DNA of 64,000 nt from Ferrimonas marina (GTDB lineage: Bacteria > Pseudomonadota > Gammaproteobacteria > Enterobacterales > Shewanellaceae). Shown piece by piece: positions 1 through 9,003 of this stretch. The position numbers and the translations under genes were made by a program. Position 1 is the stretch's first letter, and every line of letters starts with the position of its first letter. Below the pieces are notes generated by a model, which saw only the letters and a program-made list of their open reading frames with translations, was not told where the DNA came from and did not search any database. Location of the stretch: NCBI RefSeq assembly GCF_900129905.1, contig NZ_FQXG01000001.1, positions 728,748-792,747 on the forward strand. Direction: 5' to 3'.

Positions 1-331
1 CATCGGTGGTGATCGGCAGCTCAGAGTGGATCACACCGCGACCCGCGCTCATCCATTGGGCACCGCCGTCACGCAGCTCACCCACATTGCCCATATGATC
101 CTGGTGGCGAAAATGACCGTTGAGCATCAAGGTCAGGGTTTCAATACCACGGTGGGGATGCGGAGGAAAACCGCCCACGTAATCCTTGGAGTCGTCGGCT
201 TTGAGCTCGTCCAGCATCAGGAAGGGATCCATCTTGTGGCCCTGGAAGCCGGCAATGCGGCGGATCTTCACGCCATCCCCATCAGAGGTGGGGTGAGAGC
301 GCTCAATGTGCTGTAGTTTACGTACTGACAT
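1..331 (-). CDS. Pirin family protein (3' end outside window)
   Basis: The N-terminal 110 residues of a pirin, a bicupin metal protein. The segment HPHRGIET, about 55 residues in, is the family's metal-binding signature (two of the cupin His ligands), and the following stretch up to GRGVIHSE is typical of the first cupin. Bacterial pirins act as quercetinase-like dioxygenases or as regulators of metabolic enzymes; which applies here cannot be told. The ATG start is followed at once by the usual opening MSVRKL. The gene diverges from the MOSC gene, with about 100 AT-rich bases between them that must hold both promoters. The C-terminal half lies outside the window. Confidence 0.9.
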   Translation of the reverse strand, partial: MSVRKLQHIERSHPTSDGDGVKIRRIAGFQGHKMDPFLMLDELKADDSKDYVGGFPPHPHRGIETLTLMLNGHFRHQDHMGNVGELRDGGAQWMSAGRGVIHSELPITTD

Positions 332-435
332 AATGGGTTCCTCATCCGTTGATGCCCTCACTTTAAGCCCAACAAATTCGACATAAAAGCGCAGTAAAAC
401 GACCAATCAATTCGACATTAACGAAAGGTTTAACC

Positions 436-921
436 ATGAGCAGCCAGTTGGAACGTCTCTACCGCACCCTGCCCCAAACAGGCCAGTTGCAATGGATTGG
501 CATTCGCTCCGAACGGGGTGAGCCGATGACAGCCGTAAAGCAGGTTAATGTCACGGCTGCGCAGGGTCTTGAGGGGGATCGCTGCCAGCGTGGTAAGCGA
601 CAGGTCACCTTGATTCAGCAGGAGCACCTGGCGGTGATCGCGGCTCTATCGGGCTATACCGAGACACTCTCCCCTGCCCTGTTGCGGCGCAACCTGGTGG
701 TTTCCGGCATCAACCTGCTTGCGCTACGCAACCAGCGCTTTTCCATCGGCGAGGTGGTGCTTGAGGGTACGGAGGGCTGCCCGCCCTGCAAAAAGATGGA
801 GATGGCGCTGGGTCCCGGCGGCTTTAACGCCATGCGTGGCCATGGCGGCTTATGCGCCCGGGTGATCAGCGGGGGAGAGATACGACTCAACGATCCCATC
901 CGTCTTGTTCCCGCAGACTAG
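436..921 (+). CDS. MOSC domain-containing protein
   Basis: A compact 161-residue MOSC (molybdenum cofactor sulfurase C-terminal) protein. The features seen are GLEGDRC near residue 45, a central QQEHL-to-RRNLVVSG segment, and GCPPCKKME around residue 118, which holds the conserved Cys expected in MOSC proteins. Family members bind sulfur or molybdenum cofactor and include YiiM-type reductases for N-hydroxylated substrates; the exact substrate here is unknown. A purine-rich AAAGG precedes the ATG by about 6 bases. It is a single gene, divergent from pirin, and the region after it turns sharply AT-rich. Confidence 0.85.
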   Translation: MSSQLERLYRTLPQTGQLQWIGIRSERGEPMTAVKQVNVTAAQGLEGDRCQRGKRQVTLIQQEHLAVIAALSGYTETLSPALLRRNLVVSGINLLALRNQRFSIGEVVLEGTEGCPPCKKMEMALGPGGFNAMRGHGGLCARVISGGEIRLNDPIRLVPAD

Positions 922-1109
922 CCATGGCTGGTTATCGCATTACTGAATCACCAGCTAGCGGCGCTGCCGATCGCCGACCTGCCTGCAGGCAAAGGCTGCT
1001 CAGTACTACTGATACTGGACACCCTGCCAACGAAGCACTTAACAAAACCATTTATCAATGGGACTTCACACTACTCATGACAAATTATAATTAATATGCG
1101 CCTTACAAA

Positions 1110-1643
1110 CTAATGCCCCCAATCAAATGGTGACTGTATCACCCAAGTCCACTTTCCTGACACAACAATATAAATTGAAAGGCAGATGGTAGAGAATAGT
1201 AAAACATTAACCACCTTCTGAATAATTCTAAGGGTACCCATGTCAAACACTTGTTTTTCTCTAAGCATTTCCAATGCGTCACTAAGGACATTAAATAGGC
1301 TGAAGCAACCAATGAAGACAATGAGCCCAACGTACTTACTAAGTTCTACATTCGAGAGTAACAAGTTCGACAGACCAAACCAGAGGCACAACACCGACAC
1401 TGAAAAGTGAAACATCGTAGATTCCACCACCCCTTTTTCACTATAACCAAGGCTCGTTATGGAAATTAATAAAAAAGCACAAATCGCAAACTTATAATAA
1501 AAGGCAATAGAGTAATGCGTAATATTGTCCTGATAGTCAAGCACGACAGCATCCATAATTAAGTAAATGACACCAAGCATAACTAGTGCGATTAGCACTT
1601 TAAATTCAACACTTTTCACTAAGTTAATCAAAGATGAAATCAA
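1110..1643 (-). CDS. Hypothetical multi-pass membrane protein
   Basis: Not recognised. About 177 residues with four hydrophobic segments (near residues 15-35, 48-65, 75-97 and 140-162), suggesting a small inner membrane protein. The start is uncertain: the longest frame opens with TTG just after an AGGGTAG element and no ATG lies near the front; a GTG nine codons in is an alternative. Base composition is clearly more AT-rich than the flanks. It lies in the same orientation as two other small envelope-type genes, which suggests an acquired cluster. I cannot assign a function. Confidence 0.55.
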   Translation of the reverse strand: MISSLINLVKSVEFKVLIALVMLGVIYLIMDAVVLDYQDNITHYSIAFYYKFAICAFLLISITSLGYSEKGVVESTMFHFSVSVLCLWFGLSNLLLSNVELSKYVGLIVFIGCFSLFNVLSDALEMLREKQVFDMGTLRIIQKVVNVLLFSTICLSIYIVVSGKWTWVIQSPFDWGH

Positions 1644-1800
1644 ACTACCCTGACCCCTTCGGTTGTGCTTTCCTTAGCCGTTAAACAGAACTAGTTACTC
1701 AGCCTCGAAAGGACAGGAGTCCCGATGCGCAGTAATCCAATCACGCAGTTGGGCCCAAGGCCAGAACCCAATCCAAAGAGCGTATACACATCGCCGCTAA

Positions 1801-2205
1801 CTAGCGATGATGAAAAATAACGATGTTACCACTTTCTCTATTATAGATAACACGTGGCTCTTCTTGACTACTTAAGAAGTTATTCAACTCCTCACTAAGA
1901 TTGGCCTCTGCGCTGAATATACGCCTAGCGCTTGGAGAACATGTATGGATTACCTTATGAAGCTCGTTTACATAGGATATATATTTTTCAGGAGATGAAT
2001 CTATTAATAACACATGGTTAGCTGCCCTCGCACTTGGCGGTGGTGTAACCATTGAAATAATTCTAGTATCAATACCAGCCACATCTACACTTATGAATGA
2101 CTTAACTGTATCCAAGCATTCGTCAGATATAGGATAGGCAACCTCCACTGCTTGTACCGGTACAATTGCAATCGATAATAGTATTCCAGCCCATAGTTTA
2201 TTCAT
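1801..2205 (-). CDS. Hypothetical secreted protein
   Basis: Not recognised. The chosen ATG gives a clean signal peptide: MNK, a hydrophobic core, then a likely cleavage after VQA. An upstream in-frame start would add 20 residues ahead of that signal and is unlikely. The mature part is about 115 residues with two Cys, which may pair in the periplasm. The stop codon sits inside a short palindrome (CGCTA-gt-TAGCG). It is AT-rich like its two neighbours and has no similarity I can name. Confidence 0.55.
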   Translation of the reverse strand: MNKLWAGILLSIAIVPVQAVEVAYPISDECLDTVKSFISVDVAGIDTRIISMVTPPPSARAANHVLLIDSSPEKYISYVNELHKVIHTCSPSARRIFSAEANLSEELNNFLSSQEEPRVIYNRESGNIVIFHHR

Positions 2206-2289
2206 ATTAATCAACTTACCATGCTCAATTCCATATTTCACTTTTAATAAAGTTAAGAGTAACAATACGATGATGGCCTAAGAAACACG

Positions 2290-2676
2290 TCAAACAACAA
2301 ACACCATTTTTAAAGAGACTAAATAGAAAATCACGAACGAAAACCAAAATGCTAGATGTGCCAGCAGACTGTCATTCTCAACATCACCAATCTCTATTTC
2401 TTCACGCTTGACATAGACTCTATCTTCTCCCCCCGCTGCAGCCACCAGAAAGTAAGGTATTATCATTCCAGACAGTATAAACAATATTGTCGTTATTAAT
2501 ACTTCACCCAGCAAAGCAGATCCCACATATGCACTCACAGGAGAAAAAGCAACAGAGAAGAACAAACTGTTCTGGTAGCGAGCTATATCTATACCTCCGG
2601 CACCATAGTACTTTTGGATGATGAAATAGTTACCCCTAATTATTCTTATCAGCAAAATAAAAACAATTCTCTTCAC
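2290..2676 (-). CDS. Hypothetical membrane protein
   Basis: Not recognised. 128 residues starting at GTG with a good ribosome site (GAGGG four bases upstream). It has a hydrophobic N-terminus, a strong membrane segment near residues 58-80 and another at the C-terminal end, with a charged acidic/basic stretch (VKREEIE) between, so probably three membrane passes. It is the first gene of the three-gene AT-rich group on this strand. Confidence 0.5.
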   Translation of the reverse strand: MKRIVFILLIRIIRGNYFIIQKYYGAGGIDIARYQNSLFFSVAFSPVSAYVGSALLGEVLITTILFILSGMIIPYFLVAAAGGEDRVYVKREEIEIGDVENDSLLAHLAFWFSFVIFYLVSLKMVFVV

Positions 2677-2775
2677 TTAACCCTCTATAATAATTAGCCA
2701 ATCCCAGCATTAATATTAATTTGAAATTAGTGGAAACATCCATAACCATTTGAAAGTTACAAATGTACTTATAAG

Positions 2776-2806
2776 AAAAAGGCCAATGCAAATAGCATTG
2801 GCCTTT
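2776..2806 (-). terminator. Rho-independent terminator
   Basis: A perfect 9-bp stem (GGCCAATGC/GCATTGGCC) around a short loop, followed on the minus strand by a run of T. It lies just beyond the stop of the large lipoprotein gene and ends that transcript. Confidence 0.85.
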
Positions 2807-2814
2807 CTGGGGGC

Positions 2815-5289
2815 TTACTTCGACAGGGTCACTGCCGTCTCACTGTCCATCGAGTACTGGAACAGGCGGTTAAAATCGCTGAGCAGCACTTGGCCTTTGC
2901 TGGTGGTAACGATGTCCAAGCTAAACTCCAGGAACTCTGGGACGCGACACTCTCCGGTATTCACATCCACTTCAACCGGTGCATCAGAAGCAACCCAGAC
3001 CAGCTCGTTTACCGGATCAAAGTGAAGATTGGTCATGGTGTCGTCGTCTTGCAAAAGCTCATAACCAACCGGGTTTCGGCAGCTATTGATGACAAAGTGG
3101 CGGTCGCCGGTTTGCAGATCCACCTTGTATACCGCGCCTGCGCTTGCGCTGTACACATAGGCCTCGTGCTCCCCCCCCATACTGATCCCTGTAGGACCAC
3201 TGAGGCTATCTCCCATACCCACCGCATCGCTGGCCAGGACCGTAACGGCACCAGAGCCCAGATCAATCCCAACCAGTTCATTGCGCTTGAAATCCACCAT
3301 CAACAAGCGCTGGCCATCTTTGTCCATCTCCATGTTGGTGTACTCCCCCTGACCGTACTCATCAAAATGGGGATAAGTAGCAAACAGGGAAATGGAAGAG
3401 CCGTCCAGAGGGATCTGGTAGATATCGGAGTTCATGGCGGCGTAGAGCACCTGATTTTCCGCGTCCAGCGCCAGGCCATTGGCTGATGCACGATCCTCAA
3501 ATTGATGCACTACGCGGCGGTCACCCGTGGTGAGGTCGACGGCGAGAATTCTATCGTCAACATTGCCGCCATCATCGTGCAAATACACAGTCTGATTGGC
3601 TTCATCCAAGACCAAGAAGCGGGGCGCTATCAAGTTCGGCCCCTGACCGATGCCATTGTGCAGGAAGATGGAGCGGTCACCGCTTTCAGCGTCCACCGAG
3701 ATAACCATATCCCGCTGAGAATCGCCCACCAATAGGTTACCCGTGACTGGATCCATCCCGGAGCTGCGGATCTGGGCAAACTTCAGTTCCGAGTCATCAG
3801 AATCCAGGGAGAGCGCGCTGGCCTCGCCGGTAACAATGTTGAACTTCGCCACCCCTTCATACCCGGCGGCAAGGGCGTTACTGTTGGCGTCAACGGCCAG
3901 GCTGGACAGGGTCAAGTCGCGACTCTCGCTTTGCGGCCCTATCGTGCTGCCGTCGTATGCCAACTCCACTACGCTATCCGCGCCACCAAAGGTGTCATTG
4001 AACAGCAGGATGCCCGTATCGGTGAGCGCCATAGCATCACTGTCAAACGTCGTACCATCCTGAGCCCGTCCACTAGCCAGCTCTTCCAAGACAGCCTCTT
4101 CGAAGTCGTAGGTGAAGATGACGGTGCGGCTTGGCGCGCTGTTGCTGGCCGGAAAATAGGTGAGTAACAGATACAAGGTGTTATTGGTCTCTCGGTAAGC
4201 TATCTGCTGAACATTGGCAAAGCTCCACAGGACCGGCTCCAGTGCCAGATCGTGCTTCTTGATCATGGTCTGGGTCTGTTCCACCAGATCGATGCCCATC
4301 AAATGGATCTCTCCATCATAAACTGCCGCGTGGACCAGCCGATCCTGATCCGGTACATAGGCTGGCATCATGACCCAGTTCAAACCTGGGACGGAGAACG
4401 CCGTGCTGGTTCCGGTTTCAAGGTCGACAATGCTGACCTCGCCGACGTCGGTCCCCCCCATCAAGCGGTTATTGTGGTTGTCGATGGCGAAGGTGGTAGG
4501 AGCCAGCATCGAGGTCAGCGTCAATTCCGAGGCCAGTCCCTGGTTACCGGCTGCATCGCGAGTAGCCACATACACCATCTGCTGCTCGGCTTGCTCCAGT
4601 GGAATGGAAGCCGACCACTGAACCTCCGTTGCCTCATCGGTATCGGACGTTGTGAAGTTCGATGATTCAACACCGGCCGATACCGGGGTCAGTGTTGCAG
4701 CAACCCCATTAACGAAGACCTCGGCTACCCCGTCTGAGTCGGAAGCGATACCGCTGACTACCAGGGTCTCGCCCTTTACTCGGGCCTGTTGCCAGGGAAA
4801 CAGCACCTCTGCGGTGGGTGCCTCGGGGTTTGGTTCGGTGGGTAACTCCCCCGGGCCTTCTTCACCAGGGCCTTCCTCGCCAGGCCCCTCCTCTCCCGGA
4901 CCCTCTTCACCGGGCCCAGCCCCCTGCTCTACCGGCTTGGTTTCCACCGTGATGGTGCAATCAGCGGTCATCTCGCCGGTAGTGAAGGTGCTCCCTTCCA
5001 GGGTACCGCCACAGCCGCTGACCGAGACCAGCTCAAAGCCCTCGGCCAGGTTGATCTCAAAGCTGACGGTGCTGCCGCTTTCGATATTGATGGATTCACC
5101 GGCCTCAAAGGTGGTGCCATCCAAGCCCAAGGCACTGCCTTCGCCAGCGGCGATAGAGACCTGGTGCTCACTTGGGGGTGGTGGGGGTGTCTGGGTGTTG
5201 CCTTGTGAGCCACCGTCATCGCCACCGCCTCCGCCGCAGCCCGCCAATGCCCACACCAAACCGATGCCGATCGTTTTCTTGATAGCCAT
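2815..5289 (-). CDS. Large lipoprotein with Ig-like and beta-propeller-like regions
   Basis: 824 residues. The N-terminus has a lipobox (WALAGC, lipidated Cys18) followed by a Gly/Asp linker. Residues about 40-115 resemble the bacterial repeat/InlB-B type fold and hold a Cys pair. A low-complexity Pro-Gly-Glu linker (PGEEG in four tandem copies) follows, then an Ig-like domain (about 155-260). Residues 270-824 look like a six- or seven-bladed propeller of the SMP-30/NHL sort, with recurring DxxTGxR and NxLYxx blade motifs. It is probably surface- or periplasm-anchored; ligand unknown. The ATG is preceded by AAGGAAGG. It diverges from the DUF885 gene and ends at a good terminator. Confidence 0.8.
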   Translation of the reverse strand: MAIKKTIGIGLVWALAGCGGGGGDDGGSQGNTQTPPPPPSEHQVSIAAGEGSALGLDGTTFEAGESINIESGSTVSFEINLAEGFELVSVSGCGGTLEGSTFTTGEMTADCTITVETKPVEQGAGPGEEGPGEEGPGEEGPGEEGPGELPTEPNPEAPTAEVLFPWQQARVKGETLVVSGIASDSDGVAEVFVNGVAATLTPVSAGVESSNFTTSDTDEATEVQWSASIPLEQAEQQMVYVATRDAAGNQGLASELTLTSMLAPTTFAIDNHNNRLMGGTDVGEVSIVDLETGTSTAFSVPGLNWVMMPAYVPDQDRLVHAAVYDGEIHLMGIDLVEQTQTMIKKHDLALEPVLWSFANVQQIAYRETNNTLYLLLTYFPASNSAPSRTVIFTYDFEEAVLEELASGRAQDGTTFDSDAMALTDTGILLFNDTFGGADSVVELAYDGSTIGPQSESRDLTLSSLAVDANSNALAAGYEGVAKFNIVTGEASALSLDSDDSELKFAQIRSSGMDPVTGNLLVGDSQRDMVISVDAESGDRSIFLHNGIGQGPNLIAPRFLVLDEANQTVYLHDDGGNVDDRILAVDLTTGDRRVVHQFEDRASANGLALDAENQVLYAAMNSDIYQIPLDGSSISLFATYPHFDEYGQGEYTNMEMDKDGQRLLMVDFKRNELVGIDLGSGAVTVLASDAVGMGDSLSGPTGISMGGEHEAYVYSASAGAVYKVDLQTGDRHFVINSCRNPVGYELLQDDDTMTNLHFDPVNELVWVASDAPVEVDVNTGECRVPEFLEFSLDIVTTSKGQVLLSDFNRLFQYSMDSETAVTLSK

Positions 5290-5547
5290 ACGCCTTCCTT
5301 GCTGTTTACCGTCAGTCCCTGACGTGTTGATGCCAAGCGCCTTTGCCAGTTCCTTTCTGACAAAAGCCCTCTTGTTACCAGCATGTTACATGCGTATGCG
5401 GAGGGATCAAGTGGTCCGACCCTGCTTGACCCATCAGCTCCCATGGCACCTCGGTTTGTTACCGCAGCAGGGGAATAAACGATTTCGTTACATTTCCCCC
5501 AACCTATCCGAGTCAAAAGTCGATACCATAGCGAGGACAAATTGCAG

Positions 5548-7383
5548 ATGGACTTGAAAATGATAAAGAAAATTCTGGTTGGCAGCGGCGTGGTGGTGCT
5601 CACTGCGGCCGTGGTAGCCGGCGGCTTCGCTGCCCACGAATGGTACGCCGACAAGCCGGTGCGCTTCCGCTCGCTGGTAGACCGTGAGGTGGTCAAGCTG
5701 GCCTTCGACAACCCGGAGATGCTCACCACCCTGGGAGTGCTGGAGTCAGTCGGGATCAACCGCTTTAATGCCAAGCTCAACAACAACAGCCCGGAGCACG
5801 AAGCTGAAACCCTCGAGCGGGTGCTCGCACTCAAGGCTAAGATTTCGGCCTACGAGGATGAGCAACTCTCCCCCTCCGACCAACTGTCCAAGTCCATCGC
5901 CCTCTTCCTGCTGGACCAGGCCGAAGACGCCAAGCGATTCCGGTTGCACAACTACCCGGTTAACCAGCTATTTGGGGTTCAGAACGGCTACCCCAGCTTT
6001 ATGCAGGCGCAACACCCCATCAATGACCCGCAGGGCGCAGAGCACTACCTGTCACGCCTCACCGCGGTAGGGCTGAAGTTTGACCAGACCCTGGAGGGGT
6101 TGGAACTGCGTGAACAGGCTGAGATCCTGCCACCGCGTTTCGTGGTGGATCGCGTGCTCGATGAGATGACCGCCTTCACCGCGACACCAGTGAAGGAGAA
6201 CATCCTCTACACCACCATGGCGGACAAGATGGCCAACAGCGGTACCATCAGCGACGAGGAACAACAAACGCTGCTGGCCGAAGCCGAGCGGCGGATCCAG
6301 TCCGAGGTCTACCCGGCCTACCAGCGTCTGATCGACTACTTCGAGCGGGTGGCGCCGAAAACCGGCAACGACCATGGCCTCTGGCACCTGCCCCAGGGGG
6401 ATGAGGCTTACCAGGCTTCCCTGCGTTTCTACACCACCACCGACATGAGTGCCGAGAGCATTCACCAACTCGGCCTGAGTGAGGTAGCGCGGATCCAAGC
6501 TGAGATCCTCACCATCCTTGAGCAGCAAGGCTTTGATACCGAACAGGGCTTCACCGCGGCCATCGATGCGCTGGCAGCGGATCCCCGCTTCTACTACGAA
6601 GACAGCGACGAGGGCCGTGCCCAAATCCTGGCGGACTACCAGACCATCCTGGATGAGATCAATGAAGGGTTAAGCGACGCCTTCCGCATCCGTCCTGATG
6701 CTGGCATGGAGGTGGTACGGATCCCCGAGTTTAAGGAAGCCACCGCCCCCGGAGCCTATTACCAGCCTCCATCCCTGGATGGCAGCCGTCCGGGCCGCTT
6801 CTTTGCCAACCTGTATGACATCCAAGCGACTCCCACTTACGGCATGCGTACCCTGGCTTACCACGAGGGGATCCCCGGTCACCACTTCCAGATTGCCCTG
6901 GGACTGGAGCAGCGTGGCCTGCCCTTCTTCCGCCGCTTCGCCCCCTTTACCGCCTACATCGAGGGCTGGGCGCTGTACAGCGAATACCTGGCCTGGGAGC
7001 TGGGCTTCCAGCAAGAGCCGCTGGATAACGTCGGTCGACTGCAGGCCGAGCTGTTCCGTGCCGTCCGCCTGGTGGTGGACACCGGTATCCACGCCAAACG
7101 CTGGACCCGCGAGGAGGCGATCGATTACATGCAAGCCAACACCGGCATCGCCCAGAGCGACGTGGTGTCTGAGATTGAGCGCTACATTGTGATGCCCGGC
7201 CAGGCCACCTCCTACAAGGTGGGGATGATCAAGATCCTGGCTCTGCGGGAAAAAGCCCAGACCGCACTGGGAGATCGCTTCGACCTGCGAGACTTCCATG
7301 ACGTAGTGCTGCAAAACGGGGCGGTGCCGCTGACGGTGCTGGAGCAGTTGGTGGACAACTACATCGCTGAGCAGCAGGCCTAA
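5548..7383 (+). CDS. DUF885 family protein (putative metallopeptidase)
   Basis: About 611 residues with an N-terminal membrane anchor or uncleaved signal (residues 5-28). The hallmark is HEGIPGHH near residue 440, the HExxH-like zinc site of DUF885, followed by EGWALYSEYLAWELG, which supplies the next metal-ligand Glu. The C-terminal PGQATSYKVG segment is also characteristic. These proteins are thought to be envelope metallopeptidases, but few substrates are known. The chosen ATG follows GAGGAC by about ten bases; a TTG two codons upstream is possible. Single gene, ended by its own hairpin terminator. Confidence 0.88.
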   Translation: MDLKMIKKILVGSGVVVLTAAVVAGGFAAHEWYADKPVRFRSLVDREVVKLAFDNPEMLTTLGVLESVGINRFNAKLNNNSPEHEAETLERVLALKAKISAYEDEQLSPSDQLSKSIALFLLDQAEDAKRFRLHNYPVNQLFGVQNGYPSFMQAQHPINDPQGAEHYLSRLTAVGLKFDQTLEGLELREQAEILPPRFVVDRVLDEMTAFTATPVKENILYTTMADKMANSGTISDEEQQTLLAEAERRIQSEVYPAYQRLIDYFERVAPKTGNDHGLWHLPQGDEAYQASLRFYTTTDMSAESIHQLGLSEVARIQAEILTILEQQGFDTEQGFTAAIDALAADPRFYYEDSDEGRAQILADYQTILDEINEGLSDAFRIRPDAGMEVVRIPEFKEATAPGAYYQPPSLDGSRPGRFFANLYDIQATPTYGMRTLAYHEGIPGHHFQIALGLEQRGLPFFRRFAPFTAYIEGWALYSEYLAWELGFQQEPLDNVGRLQAELFRAVRLVVDTGIHAKRWTREEAIDYMQANTGIAQSDVVSEIERYIVMPGQATSYKVGMIKILALREKAQTALGDRFDLRDFHDVVLQNGAVPLTVLEQLVDNYIAEQQA

Positions 7384-7415
7384 TCCCACTGTGACATCAG
7401 GCTAATGCCAAGACG

Positions 7416-7441
7416 AGCCACCGCATTGCGGTGGCTTTTTT
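7416..7441 (+). terminator. Rho-independent terminator
   Basis: A 9-bp perfect stem (AGCCACCGC/GCGGTGGCT) with a three-base loop, followed by six T; it closes the DUF885 transcript. Confidence 0.92.
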
Positions 7442-7523
7442 GTGCCCCGCCCCAAACCAGCAAACCGGCATCTACGCCCAGTTGGTCTAGGCTGTGCCGA
7501 AGGTTTCAGCAAAGGGGCGAACC

Positions 7524-7961
7524 ATGGATCTGCAACAAGTACTGCAAGTGGCAGCACAGCTGTTCAATCAGGGCAACAATGGCCCAAACCAGGACGATAA
7601 CCAGGTGGCGTCTGCCCTGTCAGAGTTGATGGGCGGGCAAGCGGATGGCAGCGGCATAGATCTGGGCCAGATCGTCAGTAGCCTGGATGGGGCCGGCTTA
7701 ACTCAGATTGCCCAGTCCTGGCTGGGTGACGGCGCCAACGACCCCATCGATCCGGGCCAGCTCTCCAACGTGTTCGGCCAGGACAAACTGGGTCAGTTCG
7801 CCCAGAACCTGGGGATGGAGCAGGCGGATGTCGAGCAGGGCTTATCCCAGGCGCTTCCCGCCATCATCGACAAATCCAGCCAGGGTGGCAGCCTGCTTGA
7901 GGCCGTTGGCGGTGTATCCGGCATCATGGGCATGGTAGGCAAGCTGTTCGGCAAGAATTGA
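7524..7961 (+). CDS. YidB-like DUF937 protein
   Basis: 145 residues when begun at the ATG that follows AAAGGGGCG; an upstream GTG would add ten unlikely residues. The sequence is rich in Gln, Asn and Gly, and carries the YidB/DUF937 pattern: LTQIAQSWLGDGANDPI, then QLSNVFGQDKL, then a C-terminal helix ending in a Gly-rich GGVSGIMGMVGKLFG. The family is widespread but poorly understood. It stands alone, bounded by the DUF885 terminator upstream and a hairpin downstream. Confidence 0.85.
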   Translation: MDLQQVLQVAAQLFNQGNNGPNQDDNQVASALSELMGGQADGSGIDLGQIVSSLDGAGLTQIAQSWLGDGANDPIDPGQLSNVFGQDKLGQFAQNLGMEQADVEQGLSQALPAIIDKSSQGGSLLEAVGGVSGIMGMVGKLFGKN

Positions 7962-8409
7962 TTGGCGGCAGCCCAGAAAGAAAAAAGCGCGAGGGTGTCG
8001 AGTCCCTCGCGCTTGCTGCAATTACAAACCGGCACTGGCAGTGTTGTGCAGGCTCCGACAGCGAAAACTATGGTGCGCCGAAGCGCGTGGTGTTCAAGCC
8101 AGGCATTGCGTCACCGGCTTTAATCCCCAAAAGCAGTGAGGTCGACCGCAGAAATCGGGCGCCTCTAGGTAAAGCATCGTAAATCCCACCCAATAAAAGT
8201 AAATCTCTGTAACCCCTCGAAAAGGCTCACTAGAACCAAAGTGTTAACTGGCGCACATTAATGCAGCCACTGGCGACTGCGATCGCTTTCGACCATGCTC
8301 TGTTGCGGCGGTTTTGTCAGCACTCCAATCTGGCTGCGAGGCAACTGATCGACAGGGTGATCCCACCGGTCGATCTCGCCATACAGGATCTCAACCTCAA
8401 CCAACGGAC
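7962..8409. other. Gene-free stretch holding a leftward terminator
   Basis: No convincing gene on either strand. The left end carries a strong hairpin whose T-run faces left although no leftward gene precedes it. On the minus strand one frame (about 8079-8235) reads without stops for some 50 codons, ending in a stop near 8077, but has no good start or ribosome site; it may be a gene remnant, or the region may encode a small RNA. The right part should hold the promoter of the GNAT gene. Confidence 0.4.
7981..8014 (-). terminator. Orphan leftward terminator-like hairpin
   Basis: An 11-bp stem (AAGCGCGAGGG/CCCTCGCGCTT) with an A-run on its left, meaning a U-run for a leftward transcript. On the plus strand the tail is not T-rich, so it does not fit the YidB gene well. 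No leftward gene is visible upstream of it. Confidence 0.65.
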
Positions 8410-8928
8410 ATGCCCTCAGAAATGGACATTCGACCGGAAACCCTGGCCGATGAGGCCCACATTCGCTCCCTGGTGTACAACGCCTTCAAGGGACACCCCT
8501 ACCATCCGCCCGGTGCAGAGCCGACCGAACACCTGGCCATCGACCGCCTTCGCCATGGCCACGAGTTGCGTCTCTCGCTGGTTGCGGAGCTGGACGGGCG
8601 CATCGTCGGCCACATCGCCTTTTCACCGGTTACTATCAATGGCCATGAGCATGCATGGTGGGGCCTGGCACCGCTGTCGGTCGCACCGGAGTGGCAAGGA
8701 AAAGGGATCGGTACGGCGTTAGCCAAGGCGGGGATGGCCAAAGCCGAAGGCTCGGGGATCGCCGGCGTGGTGGTACTTGGCGACCCCAACTATTACCAGC
8801 GCTTTGGTTTTCGCCACTACGACGGTCTGCACTATCCCGATGTGCCACCGGAGTATTTCCTGGCCTGCCGCTTCGGTGAGGCGACGCCCTCCGGTGCGGT
8901 GCACTACTCCAAGGCCTTCGGCAGCTAA
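8410..8928 (+). CDS. GNAT family N-acetyltransferase (YhbS-like)
   Basis: About 172 residues. The front reads MDIRPETLADEAHIRSLVY, typical of the YhbS branch of GNATs. The acetyl-CoA pyrophosphate loop QGKGIGTAL follows SVAPEW, and VVLGDPNYYQRFGF is the conserved C-terminal strand and helix of this branch. The substrate is unknown. The start is ambiguous between two ATGs four codons apart, since neither has a strong ribosome site; a longer frame beginning about 30 codons upstream is unlikely. Confidence 0.85.
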   Translation: MPSEMDIRPETLADEAHIRSLVYNAFKGHPYHPPGAEPTEHLAIDRLRHGHELRLSLVAELDGRIVGHIAFSPVTINGHEHAWWGLAPLSVAPEWQGKGIGTALAKAGMAKAEGSGIAGVVVLGDPNYYQRFGFRHYDGLHYPDVPPEYFLACRFGEATPSGAVHYSKAFGS

Positions 8929-8960
8929 AGCGTCAACCAACAAGCCCAGCACCAGACACC

Positions 8961-8987
8961 AAAAAGCCCTCACGATGAGGGCTTTTT
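8961..8987. terminator. Bidirectional terminator
   Basis: A perfect 12-bp inverted repeat, AAAAAGCCCTCA and its complement, with a three-base loop. It lies between the converging GNAT and sulfatase genes and gives both a T-run. Confidence 0.92.
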
Positions 8988-9003
8988 CACGGCATATCTC
9001 GGC

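Noticed and set aside
922..1800. Integron cassette array
   Set aside because: One stretch resembles half an attC site and another is an imperfect palindrome near a GCCCAAC, but no complete R''/R' pair and no integrase were found.
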